NCBI GenBank assembly: GCA_003952965.2
Contig: CM025851.1
Location: 13,351,111 to 13,415,110, forward strand
Origin: Morella rubra
Taxonomy: Eukaryota; Streptophyta; Magnoliopsida; Fagales; Myricaceae
Length of the DNA stretch: 64,000 nt
Direction of reading: 5' to 3'
Made by a program: the position numbers and the translations under genes. Of this stretch, positions 1-11,939 are shown in pieces; positions within the stretch are counted from its first letter, which is position 1, and each line of letters starts with the position of its first letter. The notes beneath the pieces are model-generated. The model had not been told where the DNA came from. It was given only the letters and a program-made list of their open reading frames with translations, and made no database searches.

Positions 1-667
1 AAAACATGTAGCGGCGGTCACCTGGCCGCCGCTACAGATCGTCCGCGGCAAAAAGTTGGCTCTATAGCGGCGGTCTGACCGCCGCTGTGTGACCGCCGCT
101 ATATAGCCAACGTATACACCAGCGGTCTCCACAACCGCCGCTATAGGGCTGTGCCGACGGAGATATAGCGGCGGTCACGACCGCCGCTAAAAAACCGCTG
201 CTATAGATATAGCAGCGGTTTTGGAACCTATAGCGGCGGTGTACGGCCGCCGCTATAGGCCTTTATTCCTGTAGTGTATAGCAGCGTTTTTAAAAAAAAA
301 ACGTTGCTAAAGGTGTCCTCTACAGCGGCAGTGACCGCCACTGTAGATACCTAATTTCTAACAGCGGTCATTGAGACCGCGCTACTGCTGTAGAGGTACA
401 CCTTTAGTAGCGTTTTTTTTTTTTTCAAAAACGCTGTTACAAATTAGGCATTGAGCAGTGTTTTTTTAAAACGCCGCTACAGGGGTGACCACTGCTACAG
501 GTTAAACTTGTAGCGGCGTTTTTTAAAAAATGCCGCCAAAGTGGTCTGTAGCCGAGTTATAGACCGCCGCTACAAACCCCATTTAGTAGCGTTTGTTTCA
601 AAATGCCGCTAAAACACCTTTTAGCTACAGTTTTTGCGACCGCCGCTACAAATTTTTTTTTTGTAGT
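1..667. mobile_element. Terminal part of a CACTA-like element: GC-rich inverted subterminal repeat array
   Basis: The stretch is packed with the decamer AGCGGCGGTC and its complement GACCGCCGCT, alternating in both orientations with variants such as AGCAGCGTTTT. It ends in a T-run followed by GTAGTA at about 662-667. Read from the other strand this is TACTACAAAAAAAA, one base from the CACTACAAAAA end used by plant CACTA elements. Beyond it, from about 690, the sequence becomes the duplicated MYB-locus block. The other end lies outside the window, so no target duplication can be tested. No coding sequence is seen. It could instead be another TIR class with palindromic subterminal repeats. Confidence 0.5.
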
Positions 668-2259
668 ATACGTGTTTGGGCAACTAAAATTTTTTCGTAT
701 GTTCAATTGGACTGCGTCTAAATATTAGTTCAATATCTCTGTGCATGTTTGATGTCTCGTAGTTAGTTTTAACTCTTTTGAAATAATGTGAAGGTTTCCG
801 AGTGCAAAATATGTTCACGTCTGCATGCAGGTGCGCACGCAGCAGAAAGATGCGACCCAGATCATCTACAATCTACAAAGGTGGGCGCGGTTCGGGATAA
901 TTAATTTGTCTTTCGTTGCGTTTCCTTTAAATTGTGTTTGTCTTTTCCATTGGATATTCTAATAAATTATATATATAACAGAAGATGTGTAATTTTAGAA
1001 TCGAAACACTCTAATAAACTTAACACGCACGAGCTTAAATCGGTACCATTTAAACTATAGCTGACATACGGATGCAGATTTGGTATTTTGATAGACGTAG
1101 CTCAAGCCAACAAAATTGACTCTGACCAGTGACGAGCATGCACTGGCACGTTCCTAGACACGTGTTGTTTCGTACTCCAGTGTTATAAGTGACCATACGT
1201 TGGCTTGACTTGACCCAACTGCTCGAATGCGTGATCAATTCCTGAGAATTCGAAAGAAATTTCTTCTTCTTTTTCCTATTGTTTTGCAAAAAATGCAATT
1301 ATTTTTTTTAAAAAAAATTAATTTGTGTTATTCATTTGAATTTTTTGTTTGTTTTTTATCAGTAGGTAAACGGGTTAGTTTCGGCTTTCTTTTTAATTTT
1401 GATTAATTTATTTTAGCTTTTAACGTTTTGGGTTTTTTTTTTTCTTTCATTTGTGTTTTGATTTTAATATTTTGCAAGTTTTAGCTTTTTATTGTTTTAA
1501 TTAAGATAAATTTTATTGACTTTTTTTAGCCTGACGTGAATTTAAATGGATTATGTGCCTTAAAATATGTGTTGAAAGAAATACGTAGGTGATGTTCCTT
1601 TATTAGGTGTAGCGTGATATTCTGTTAAATTTTTAGTAAGAAGTTGATGAAGGATTTTTTTTTATTTTATAAAATTTAATATTGTTTGTGATTGAAGTAA
1701 TTTTTTTAACAACTATTTTAAAATAGTCGTTAAAATTTAAAGACGAAATAATTCATTAACCCTTTAAAATTTGTGTTGGCACGAGGGCTTAAAAATTTAA
1801 TTAAATGTCACTGGCAGAGGATTTTTAATGAAAATAGTTCTAAAGATGCCTATGAATGTTACCGACAAAAAAAAAAAAGTTTCTAATTTGGTTATGCGGC
1901 TAACCGGAATTAAGTCTTGGCCGTCCTTCATAGACCACACGTGCTTCTATACATTTTGGCTAAAATTGCCACCATCATTGAAAAGTCTAAATTCCGGCTT
2001 GTTTGCCTCGCTCTTGACCGCAAGAGAAAACATGCACCCAGTTTTGTGCCTTTTTTTTTTCACATTTGAAGACATGCAATAATTAATATATATAGGAATG
2101 AAATAATTACATAATCATTTTTCGTAATTATTTTTTTTCTACTGCACTACACTAATATTCGTTAATCCAATTTGCTATCAATGCGAGAGTAGTGGTAGAA
2201 GAAAAAGATAAATGCAAGTGCAGAATTGAAATATAATGTGAAGAGAAAAGGAGAAAGAG

Positions 2260-3170
2260 TATAGATTGACGTACAACGATATAAGTTGTTCGTTCTAAAA
2301 TATCTATATTCATGTAAAAGTCCACTATATTTTATAATATGAGTCCATAAAGAATACAAGTTAAAAGTCTTTATTCATAGATGATGGTAGAGGAATTTTT
2401 CTTTTCTACAAAAGCCTATAACTAGAAGCTCAAATATGGTCAGATATAAGCTTGCCAGGCTGGAGCTACAAATGTCTCCCCCACGATAGAAAATTTGTGT
2501 AAGGCTTGCTGTATAAACTTTATAAGGTATGGAAGTCCACGCAAGTAACCGTGATTACATCCTATGATTGGTTACTCGAAATATTAGAGAAAGGATAAGG
2601 GGTAAGTCGACTATGTCCAACCAAATGGGGATAAGCTTGACAGGATTGTTGCCTGATGGAAGAGCGAATGGGACAGATAAGGTTTAGAGACGGAAGGGCT
2701 GGACTGGAAAAAAGGGCCAGCAAGGCCTAGGCCCATGGGAGAGGAAGGGGAATATATGGAAGTGAAAAACAAAGAAAGGGGGTAAGTTCTTCTCTAAGAA
2801 AAAAAAAAAAAACAAGAGGTTCAAAAAGATAGAGATATACAAAAAGATGGCGATTAACAAAGGCATCGGAGATATTTCCTATGGTGAGGATCCCGTGTCT
2901 TAGATTTGTTTTCTTTATTTGTAAGAGAAAAGAAGGAGCGTTGCAGCCTTTCAATCCGTCTCAAGTATTAGGTCTCTCGCCCAGTTCCCTCAGATTCTCA
3001 GCCATATGGACTTTGTAATATGCTGATTAATTTTGGCTTCATCAAAGAAAATACAAAATATGATAAAAAAATGTATTTATACATTTAAACTTGAATATTT
3101 GAGATATTGATAATATCTCACATTAAAACTGAATATTTGATACAATGATAATATCATATCAAATCTTATA
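2260..3170. repeat. Unclassified insertion in copy A
   Basis: Copies B and C are continuous where this segment sits, so it was probably inserted in copy A. It is AT-rich with no convincing ORF. Its right edge carries ATAATATCATATCAAATCTT, which recurs near 39,605-39,620, and its left part resembles 39,500-39,550. That suggests one dispersed family, perhaps a solo LTR. No clean terminal repeat or target duplication was found. Confidence 0.35.
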
Positions 3171-3717
3171 GCGACTAATTTCAAATAAGTGGTTTATAGG
3201 CCAATAAATTAAAATTAGACTTTGAAAAAGAAAAAAATAGTTTTTAAGATTTTTTTTTAATGTAAATTAAATAAAAACCCCGCTTAGAACAAAAAAAAAA
3301 TTAACTAAAAAACCCTTCACTCTTGGTCTTCAGTTTCGTTCGTCTTGATTGTTTTGACGAGTCCAAGAGATAAGGCTGCGTCAAGTTCATCTGTTCGTAA
3401 CAAGAAAAAACAAAAAACAGAAAATTAGCGGCCAAATTATAGAACGACAATTACGTTATGTGGTTGGAGCTATCACACGTGCCAAGCACAGTCGATGCCC
3501 ACGTTGGCAAGCAAGTGGCATCGGGCTGGTACAGGTGACTGACTGACTGAGGCGAGGACTGAGGGTTTTTTTTTTTTTTAAATGAGGACTGAGGTATTCG
3601 ACGAACGAAGAACCTGCGAGTTGACTACAGTTTTTTTTTTTGGTTAACTAAGCACCCTCAATTTTAATAAAGAACTTCACATGTACGATGTAGACCTTGA
3701 AGTAATGGTGGGCCAAT

Positions 3718-4574
3718 GTTCCGGTTCAAACCGGGATATAGACCAAAACCAGATCCTATTTTAGAAAAATTTCAGAACCGATTTTGGTTTTATTTTCTTT
3801 TTAAACAATTTCAGAGTTCAAAACGGGTTTAAAAAAAAAAAATGACCTGGTTCAATTTGACCTAAGTTACTTAACCTAATGAAAGACTCAGTCTTTCAAA
3901 GGTTCCAGCCCCCCTCACCCCACCCCCCCCCCCCCCCCCCCCTTTCCTGTAGTGAGCCGTCAATCGTGCCCTTCACCCTCCCTGCTGCGGCGCCTTCGCT
4001 CCAGCTGACCAGCCGCCTCCGTTTGTGCTCAACTCCTCTCTTTCTCTTTCTTCCCGTCGCATTACCTTTAGTTAATTATACACTATATTAGTTAATTATT
4101 TATGTTTGAAATGGTCGAAAACATGCAGGGCTGATAGGCACATGCCTTCTTACATGAAGAAAATTGTAGATCTGTACAACTAGAATGGTGAAATTGATCA
4201 GATGTTGTCTGTAAACGGACTGTAGTAGATGGTGCAGATTATGTCCGGCTGCTTAGGCATATGAAATCATCCTTTTCTTTTGTCTTCTTCTTTCTCCTCC
4301 ATTCTGTCAAAAAGAAAGTAGAACCACGAAGAATCCTGAATTATTAGTAGAGATGTCTCTTTGTAAATGTAGATTGATCCCCGTTATGGTCCTCATGTAT
4401 TTGAGACAAATTTCTTGAAAACCAATCCCCTGTCTTATATCTAATGGAAACAAAATTTTCGGATTCCATTTCAATTTGTTACGGAATGGAATCGTAATGA
4501 AAATTATAGTTCCGGTGGATACCAAAACCGAAATAGTTCATTCTGGTTTCATCTATTCTGGCCATTACCTTAAA
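3718..4574. mobile_element. Insertion flanked by a 10-bp direct repeat
   Basis: GTGGGCCAAT occurs at 3,708-3,717 and again at 4,575-4,584. The intact locus has a single ATGGGCCGAC-like stretch at about 35,619. The interior is rich in ACCGG/CCGGTT words near both ends and has a 20-base C run (3,923-3,942). A 9-10 bp duplication fits a MULE-type insertion, but terminal inverted repeats are not obvious and no transposase is seen. Confidence 0.45.
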
Positions 4575-5589
4575 GTGGGCCAATTTTTTTGGGTTTAAGT
4601 TCTGCGGTTATCGCATGTGCCACCGTTTCATTGACCAAGTCAGAATCGTAGATTGATTTTTTGTTTATTATTTTATTGAGTTAGTTACACTTTGTCTCCT
4701 CAAACTATCGCTAGATTCTTAATATCTCACAAACTTTAACAAATTTTTCTGACTTGCAACTCATCCCTCACAAACTTTTCCTTATGATTTCATCATTCAA
4801 CCCGCTGAAATTACTATATCGAATGAGACAAATCCCACGTAAACGACAAGTGACATTTTTCTTTAAAAAGACAAATTTGAACAGCTAAATTTTAAGTGAG
4901 TCATCTTTTAAAAAATAAAAAATAAAAAAAATTAGCTAACTGTATATTATTTTTTGACTCTACGAATTGCTAAAAGCATAGTAAAAGGCTAGCGAGGACT
5001 CAAATGAGAGTAAACTTATCTTTTCATGTAAGAAGAAGTTTATGTGTCTGTTACGTAGAGTAGAAATCGTTTGACATAATGACTTCGGTGGTAGAAAGAT
5101 AAAATTGCAATGAGAAGTACAATTTATGGGATGAATTATAACAAGATAAAATTTATAAGAGTATTTTAAAATCGAATAGTAATTAGACGGAGTAGATTGT
5201 AATTAATTCTATTATGAAGACAGTGAGATCGAGGAAACCAATTAATCCCCGCTTGATTAGAAAATTGGTTAAAATCACACATCCGCTGATTCCACCCACC
5301 CAGCCCTTAAATGTAGGCATCGGCATCCTGAAGGCTAACGAATATTTTGAGGCTTTGACGTGTCTTATATGCCGTTGCGAGTTGTCCAACTAAAAAAATG
5401 GGAGAAAAGACTTCAAACAAAAAAAAAAAAATCAGAGAAACGAAACTACAATGCCGGTAGATGTAGAGCGGAAAAAAAAGGCAAGAGATAGGCGACAGTT
5501 TAGAGGTCTTTTGCCACTCTCAAACTTTGCAAGTAAATCCAAGTTTGAGAGGACCGGAATCCACGCCTGAAGATGCTCGTTACTGTTAA

Positions 5590-5766
5590 GGTGTGGTTTG
5601 CTTGTGGAAATTTTGGGAAAATATTATCAAAATTTTGAGAATCTTTTGAATATTAAGATTTAATAGGATTTGTGAAACTTTTGAAGTGTGTGTTGATATT
5701 AAAAATTTTAGAATATATTTAGCTTACTCGAAATTTAAATACCCTAAAATATTGAGCAAATGAAGG
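5590..5766. mobile_element. MITE, family 1 (old copy)
   Basis: About 180 bp resembling 33,117-33,301 and 7,177-7,356. It starts near GTGTGGTTTGCTTGTGG and has AAAATTTT words at matching positions. The far terminus is degraded. Confidence 0.4.
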
Positions 5767-5869
5767 TAAGTACACTTTATATCCTCTCACAGTCGTGAGC
5801 TATGAAGGAAGGATAAGAGACAAATAATTGAGGTAAATTGGATGTTCCTTTTATAAAAAATTGGAGGAT

Positions 5870-6105
5870 TTTGGTAGAATTGTAAATATTTATGTAGATT
5901 AGAGTTTAAAAGTATAGAGAGAGATGATTTGATGTAATTGTTTAATAAAAAAATATTGGAGTTAGGTGAAAAAGTATAGAGAAAATTTGTTATAATTTTT
6001 TTTGAACAGGTATTAGAGTTTGTGTGTAAGATTTTAGATATTAGTTTTACAAATTTTGTTGAATATATTTATATTCTATAATAATTTTGAAAACAAACAT
6101 GTAGT
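5870..6105. repeat. AT-rich dispersed repeat, second copy near 31,905-32,210
   Basis: Shared stretches with 31,905-32,210 include AATTGTTTAATAAAAAA and AAATTTTGTTGAATA, followed by ATTCTATAAT or its variant. There is no ORF. A MITE-like family is likely. Confidence 0.4.
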
Positions 6106-6179
6106 CCTAAGAAGAATTAGTCACATCCTACTCATTAAGTATTGATTTATACACTTTATATCATGAGTTAAAATTTCAA

Positions 6180-6423
6180 TGAGGCTTGGGGCTAAGGGGT
6201 GTGCTCCCTCTGTGGTCTCAAGTTCGAATCCCCTTAGTTGCAAATAATTTCTTAGGACTATTCTCACAGCAAAAGTTGGACTTAACTTGCATGTGCGGCT
6301 TGGGAGGGCTACACGGCCTAAGGTTTGTTGTGGCGTTAAACCTAATTCGTACGTATATTGGACTAAGTTCGTCTAAGCTCGGTGCACGTGAATGAGTACC
6401 CGAATTTTCCTTGTAACCTAAAA
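6180..6423 (+). mobile_element. tRNA-derived SINE
   Basis: The 5' part looks like a decayed tRNA gene: an A-box-like GGGCTAAGGGG at about 6,189 and a B box GTTCGAATC at 6,222-6,230, in the usual spacing for an internal RNA polymerase III promoter. A non-tRNA body follows, then an A-rich tail. The 10-bp word AAAATTTCAA precedes the element (6,170-6,179) and follows the tail (6,424-6,433), as expected of LINE-mediated insertion. The element is about 244 bp. It is probably too decayed to be a tRNA, since the acceptor stem does not pair. Confidence 0.75.
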
Positions 6424-7176
6424 AAAATTTCAACAAAAATTAATTTTTTTAATCTTTGAAATAATAATTTTACCCCACCAAAATGTCACAGTAATAAAAA
6501 GACAAAAAACTGTTATTTCACATGTAAAAAAAAAAAAAACATTCAAATTGAAATTTTTTTTAAAAGATTGTACAAGTATCTGAGATCAATAATTGATGTA
6601 AAGTTTCAAGACCAGATGTATATTTATTCCTAACTTTTCATAAATGCTTTGGAGTGGGACTAGAGAGTTTTAGTGGATTTTCCTTATTGGAGGGCCAATA
6701 CAATCTACAAGAGTTGGTCTTCACTGGTTGTGCAGAGTTTGGGAGCCAATTGGAGGCAAATAGTGCAAGGATATTGCCGGTTCTAAGGCTCAAATTTCTG
6801 AAGATAATTAGGAAATTAATATTACATGCAAGTGTGATTAAGCTAAATAAGGGATTACGCAGAGGATCCGGATAAGTCCACAAGAATGCTAATTGAAAAT
6901 ATGAGTCAATGTCTCTTCAAATAGATATGCCTTTTTTTGAGGTTCTCAAAATCTCTAAACTTCGGACACTTGAATTTTATCATCCTTTTCAGAGTGAGGA
7001 TGTTATCTTGTAATTTGGTAAAAAAATAAAAAATAAAAAACCATTCATTTACGCTCAAATATCGTGACCGGTTTATAAAAATCAATTAGAACCGTGTTTG
7101 GAGATCACATTTCAATAAAATTAATTTTGTGCTTTTACAGAATATTATCCAGTTAGGTTGAAATAGTCATTTTAGG

Positions 7177-7356
7177 GGTGTTTATTTGTGAAAATTTAGG
7201 AGAATATTCTCAAAATTTTAGAAATCTTTATTTTATTGAGATTTATTGAGGTTTGTGAAAGGTAGAGTATGTATATGTAAAAATTAAAAATTTTAGAATG
7301 TATTTATTTTACTGAAATTTTTCATACTCCGAAATATTGAGAAAACAAATGTCACC
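7177..7356. mobile_element. MITE, family 1
   Basis: About 180 bp beginning GGGGTGTTTATTTG and ending in CAAATGTCACC. It matches 33,117-33,301 along its length and is absent at the matching point of copy C near 36,260. Confidence 0.5.
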
Positions 7357-7874
7357 TTTATTTATCAGGTCGAAATAGTCATTCAGAAGGACATGTTCGT
7401 CATTCGAAGGGGCTTTTTTCCTTGCAACAGGGTAAACCACTTTGTTTGTCATATTCGCTTGCCCTGGCTATTTTCCCAGTACACTGCATATGCAATTACG
7501 TAGGCCTGTCTTGGACTTCCAAGCCTTGGGACATGTTTACCTAAAAATTTAAGAATTTAAATTTAACTTTCTAAATTTATAGTCCTAATATTACTCCTAC
7601 ATACATATCAATATAATTCATCATTATTTTTTTTATACACATCAATACAACTTTAACAACCTTTTTCAACTTTTATACTTATACTAATAAAATTTGAATA
7701 TCACCTAAATATTCACACTATTATTAGAATTCTTAAAAAAATTTTAAAACGAAGATGCCCTTGGAGTTAATTGCAATATATTGCTTTTTTCTTTTTTGTC
7801 TTTTTTTAAGAGGGGTGCATGTCCTCCTTTCCTCTCTTGTACCATTCAAACACTTTTGGCCTGCGGAATATCTC

Positions 7875-7882
7875 TATAAATA
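7875..7882 (+). promoter_or_regulatory. TATA box of the MYB promoter in copy A
   Basis: TATAAATA lies in the same context (GGAATATCTC before, GGCAGC after) as the TATA box of the intact gene at 36,982-36,989. In copy A the coding sequence it served has been pushed about 6.2 kb away by insertions, so it is unlikely to drive the MYB fragment now. Confidence 0.6.
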
Positions 7883-7944
7883 GGCAGCAAAAGCCTCGGA
7901 TTGTTCTGAGCTCAGTTAGGATCCCTTTCGAAAAAGAAAGGAAG

Positions 7945-9118
7945 GGATCACAAAGACAGTTTGTACGAAGGTGTGCAAAGACACGGTCCCGATTTTAAAA
8001 ATAGCATTCAACAGTAAATATTTAACCACGTTATTTAGGAGGCGTTAGGAAATTTTTAGAGGTTAAAAATTTTAGAGATTTTAAAATTTATAAAAAAAAG
8101 TAAAGATTTTTTTATAAAATTTGATAAAAAAAATTTAAATAAATATTATAATAAAAAAATAAATCAGACCAGAGAAAAATTATTTTATAATTTAGAAATT
8201 CGAACACCTTAATGACACGCTAGACAAAATTGCAGCTCGGCTTGACTTGGCTTGACCAAGCCAATTTGTTTCCCGACTTTTTCTCGTCGTTTCTCTCATC
8301 TCTCCCTCTAGTCTTCGGTCTTCCCCACAAGGAAGAACGACGTCAACACAGTAGTCTTTTTCTTTCTTCTCCACTATCTCTCTCTCTCTCTCTCTTTCTT
8401 GTCCCTTCTCTTCGATTGGCCCGACTTTCGATTTTTCTTAGAAGCTTCAGCTTAAGCGTTCTTTCTTCAGACGCTTTTAATTCAGGAATTCCATCACCCA
8501 ACTCTTTATCTTGAATTTCATAGTTGAAATCCTCAATCTAAAAAACTACAGGCACTAATCTTTGACAAACTTGAGTGTGGAGAGTCTAGAAAAACTACAA
8601 ACACTAATCTTTGATTCCAACATAGCCAAATCCTACCATCCGGAGTCGAACCATATTTGTAAAATACATTCTGTGATCTGCCTATAGCATTCAACACCCC
8701 TTCTTTCTTACATTTCTTGACTTTGCTTTCGATTAACCCACAAAAAGATAACCTTACTCTAGGACGAATTGATTAACTTCCCTCTCTTTCATCGGGCTTG
8801 CCAACCCAGAAGCAGCCAAAAAGAATAATGAAAACTAAAGAGGTTTGGAACCCTCACACGTATATTGATCCGTCTCCTATCATTATCGCTGTTGACCTCT
8901 TTCCTGTCCAGCCACAGAGCAATTCGCAGCAGGATCTTTCTCAGGACTACCATCCTGCCTCAGTCTCCTCATAAACTACGAACTAAAAAAACACTAATCT
9001 TGGACAAACTAAAATGCAGATCTAAAAACTTGTGTAGAGAGTCCAGAAAAAATACAGATCTAAAAGTTTGAAGGTAGAGAGTTAAGAGTAGCTTAGAATA
9101 GAAATGAAAAAAAAAAGA

Positions 9119-9165
<47 letters not shown>

Positions 9166-9490
9166 CAATCGGATTCCTAATGGAAAGTTGTTGTACGGAT
9201 GCTCTGATGGAGACCTGAAATTTTAAAAATACGATGACTTCTGAAGAGAGAGAAGAAAACTTGGGAGGAAGGAGAGACGGAAGAGAGAAGGAGACACTTG
9301 GCTGAGTTTGATTCATTTCGTAAATCAGAGACACAGGTGACTGGGTTTGGTTGAGCCAAGCCAAATAAAGCTAGCCGCAATTTTGTCTCTGGAGTGTCGT
9401 TAAATGGCGTGGTCAAATATTGATCATTGGACGTTGTTTTTAAAATCTAGACAGTGTCTTTGCATCCCTTTGCAAAATTCTCTTTGTCCT
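7945..9490. mobile_element. Non-autonomous TIR element inserted in copy A
   Basis: About 100 bp at the left end matches the reverse complement of the right end: GCAAAGACAC and GATTTTAAAAA occur in the same order and spacing, and both ends have TTAA/TTTAA followed by GACAC...AGACAAAATTGC (left near 8,213, right near 9,399). The interior is CT-rich on the left half and has a GA microsatellite at 9,121-9,163. No transposase is encoded; open frames here are low-complexity artefacts. It cuts copy A within the former 5' leader, just after GGAAGGGA. Confidence 0.55.
9121..9163. repeat. GA microsatellite
   Basis: About 20 uninterrupted GA units inside the TIR element, with a GA-rich shoulder to the left. 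Confidence 0.9.
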
Positions 9491-10589
9491 GAATTCATTC
9501 TGCGGGTTCGGTTATTGTCATTCGCAGAAAAGTTATGGTCAGTCGTGAGTAGGGTTGAGATTAATTCTCTATAATTTAAAGATTTTATATACTGTCACTT
9601 TAATTAAAATATTTATCTGTTTCAACTCAAATAACCGACCCATTTCAACTCAAAAATATTAACCCGTGAATACTCTAGATTTGGGATCTCTTTTTCTTCA
9701 CACCAATCTCGTCAGTCTCTTCTCCGTGCTGCCGTCGTCCCATCTCTTCTAGTAGATTTTGTTTCATCTCATCACAAGTGGTTCTGCCCAAGGGAGAACA
9801 CGCACGGCTTCAATCAATCATTTTTTTGTGTACGGCTCTCATTCTTCCTTTTATATTTTCCTACTCTTTGCCTGGCCTAAATTCAGCGAAAACCTTCCTG
9901 AGCTGTGACCAATTATATTTGGGTGATGTTCAATTTCGTATTTTTTATAAAATTTTAATAAAATTATGAATATTTAAGTGGTATTAAAATTATATAAAAA
10001 TATGTGTAAAAATTATTAAAAGGAATTAATATGTGTAAAAAAAATAATAAAATATTATATTTAAATACGTGTGATATGATATTTAGATTATACAAATAAA
10101 ATTCAAATTCAAATTTAAAAAAAGAAAAAAACACATCACCTTAATTTTAGTGCTGCAATCTAAACCAATTTGAAGAAACTCATTCATAGTATAAAGCGAC
10201 ATCTCCATAAAGTAAATGGAACACTTTAATATTGCTTTAGCCAGAAAGCTTTGTGGGTCACCCCTGGCATTGCCCAAGTGGACTGGCAATTGATTCAGAC
10301 CACATGGTAGTCTTTCAAAAACAATAGAGGAGTACCAGAGGCAGAGGAAGGGGTCCAACCGGGCCACCAATGCAAGACATTAAAATTTTATTTTTTTTGT
10401 ATTTTTTTATTTTTTTTATTCTGTAAAATTTAACTTATATTAATCAAGATAATGGTTGATATGTTATTAATATATAATTTTGAAATTATATTGAAATTAT
10501 GAATATTAAGACTAGGTTGTAAAATTGTGATTAGGACCTTAGGTTGTGATTTGTGAAATTATATTGATGAATTTTGTTTTGTTTTATTT

Positions 10590-10935
10590 AGATAGTGGAT
10601 AAGTTTTTGATAAAAAAAAAAAATCAGCGGGATTATCTAATACTCCTAATATAACTCCTACTTCTGAGACAACTACTAGTTCGAAAAGACCTAATATTTT
10701 ATTTAGTCCGAATGATATTGTTGTTGACCTAAGGTTAAGTAAACTCGTTGAAGAATATGATGTTGGGATTAGAGATTAAGTTCGTAAGAAGTATTTGATA
10801 AATGTCCTTGTCAACCACTTGGGTATGATTTTTCCAAGAAACAATATGAAAACAAATAAGGGCTTTTTTGGAGGCATGGTTCAAAGAATATGAGTTATTG
10901 GATGCGGTATATTGCTTGTGGTGTTATCTAATTAG
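10590..10935 (+). pseudogene. hAT (TTF-type zinc finger / DUF4371 family) transposase fragment
   Basis: Reading forward, this gives PNDIVVDLRLSKLVEEYDVG, then a stop in place of the usual glutamine, then VRKKYLI..VNHLGMIFPR. That is the typical N-terminal stretch of plant TTF-type zinc finger/DUF4371 hAT proteins (usually GPCQP.GH.FP..). A degraded WFKEY.WLEYS-like stretch follows. At least two frame breaks are present and the catalytic part is missing. It lies inside the MULE, so it was either captured or inserted there. Family assignment is from memory of the motif. Confidence 0.45.
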
Positions 10936-11939
10936 GTAAAGTAGATGATCAAAATCTGAAAAAGATGTGTTTACATCTACAGGATTTAGCAATTGAAAAA
11001 TGGGAGTGGAGGTATTTGGGAGTCATGTTGATCCATTAAATAGTCTCAGCAAATAATACGGTATGTGTATTTCAATATAATATATTTTTAATATTTTTAG
11101 TTCTTAAATTTTAATATTTTAACTATAAGACATTTTTTTACATTACGTAGTAAAAAAATTTTCTTGTCATTTTACCTTAAAAGTTGGCCCTCCTTCATAT
11201 TGATTCCTGACTCGCTCACTGGAGGAGGTTGAATTCCAACTCTCTCTCTCTTGTCTATTCAGGTCATGTAAGTACTTGATCATCCGGTGAGCAGTTTGCC
11301 ACTTTGGTTTCAGGATGGCACAAAAATTAATAGGTTAATAGTTTGTTAGTTTCCTTAATCGATGAGACATTTGTTGGCTTTTAAGAATCGGACGTTCAAG
11401 AAAAAGGGAAAAATAAGGAGCTATTGTCTTTTAGTTTTTTTTGTGGTTTGTTTTCTCTCTTTCGTCCTATCGTAGTTTCTATTTGTAGTTCTCAATATAT
11501 AATATGCAACTTTTCATAAAAAAGAAAAAGAAAAGCAAAACAAACAGCTGCACAGTGCATCTAATAGGCAACCATAAAAGAACCACTAAAATATTATAAA
11601 TTTTGTCCACCACGTAGGTAACCATAAGAGAAACCCACGACGCTTCATTTTGGTACTTTATTAGGATATTTAGGATGTTTTCTCTACTCTCGTGCCCTAT
11701 GTTTTGTTAAGCTTCTATATGCCTAGCTGTTATCCAAATGGCTTACCTTTTTATGTGTACGATGATTTTTTGCAGTGTACTTATAAGCATACTCAGAGAA
11801 TATGGTTAAAATGGAAGGGATCAATCCTAATATCACTAGACGAGGGTCTAGTAGTACTTCTAACCCAGAAGGTGAGTTGGTTATTCTTTATTTGAGCGGC
11901 TTGAATGGTATTAGGACTTGTTTAATCATTTCTTTGGTT

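Larger units (their letters stand above)
690..7944 (+). repeat. Copy A: diverged duplicate of the MYB upstream region
   Basis: Stretches of this block align by eye, in order, with 33,600-37,060: 690-960 with 33,600-33,860; 1,000-2,250 with 33,890-35,100; 3,180-3,700 with 35,180-35,620; 4,600-4,680 with 35,640-35,730; 5,260-5,380 with 35,750-35,870; 6,950-7,170 with 36,080-36,260; 7,360-7,540 with 36,270-36,440; 7,840-7,944 with 36,940-37,055. It includes a TATAAATA at 7,875-7,882 in the same place as the intact gene. Blocks without a counterpart are later insertions, listed separately. There is no supported gene in it; the short ORFs are not conserved. Confidence 0.8.

Noticed and set aside
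1..660. CRISPR-like array of GC-rich repeats
   Set aside because: Repeat units vary in orientation and spacing, have no unique equal-length spacers, and the DNA is plant nuclear.
6180..6250. A functional tRNA gene
   Set aside because: A and B boxes are present, but the acceptor and anticodon stems do not pair; the SINE body and tail follow.
8969..9364. 131-codon minus-strand frame with a long Ser-Leu run
   Set aside because: It is a translation of the GA microsatellite inside a TIR element.
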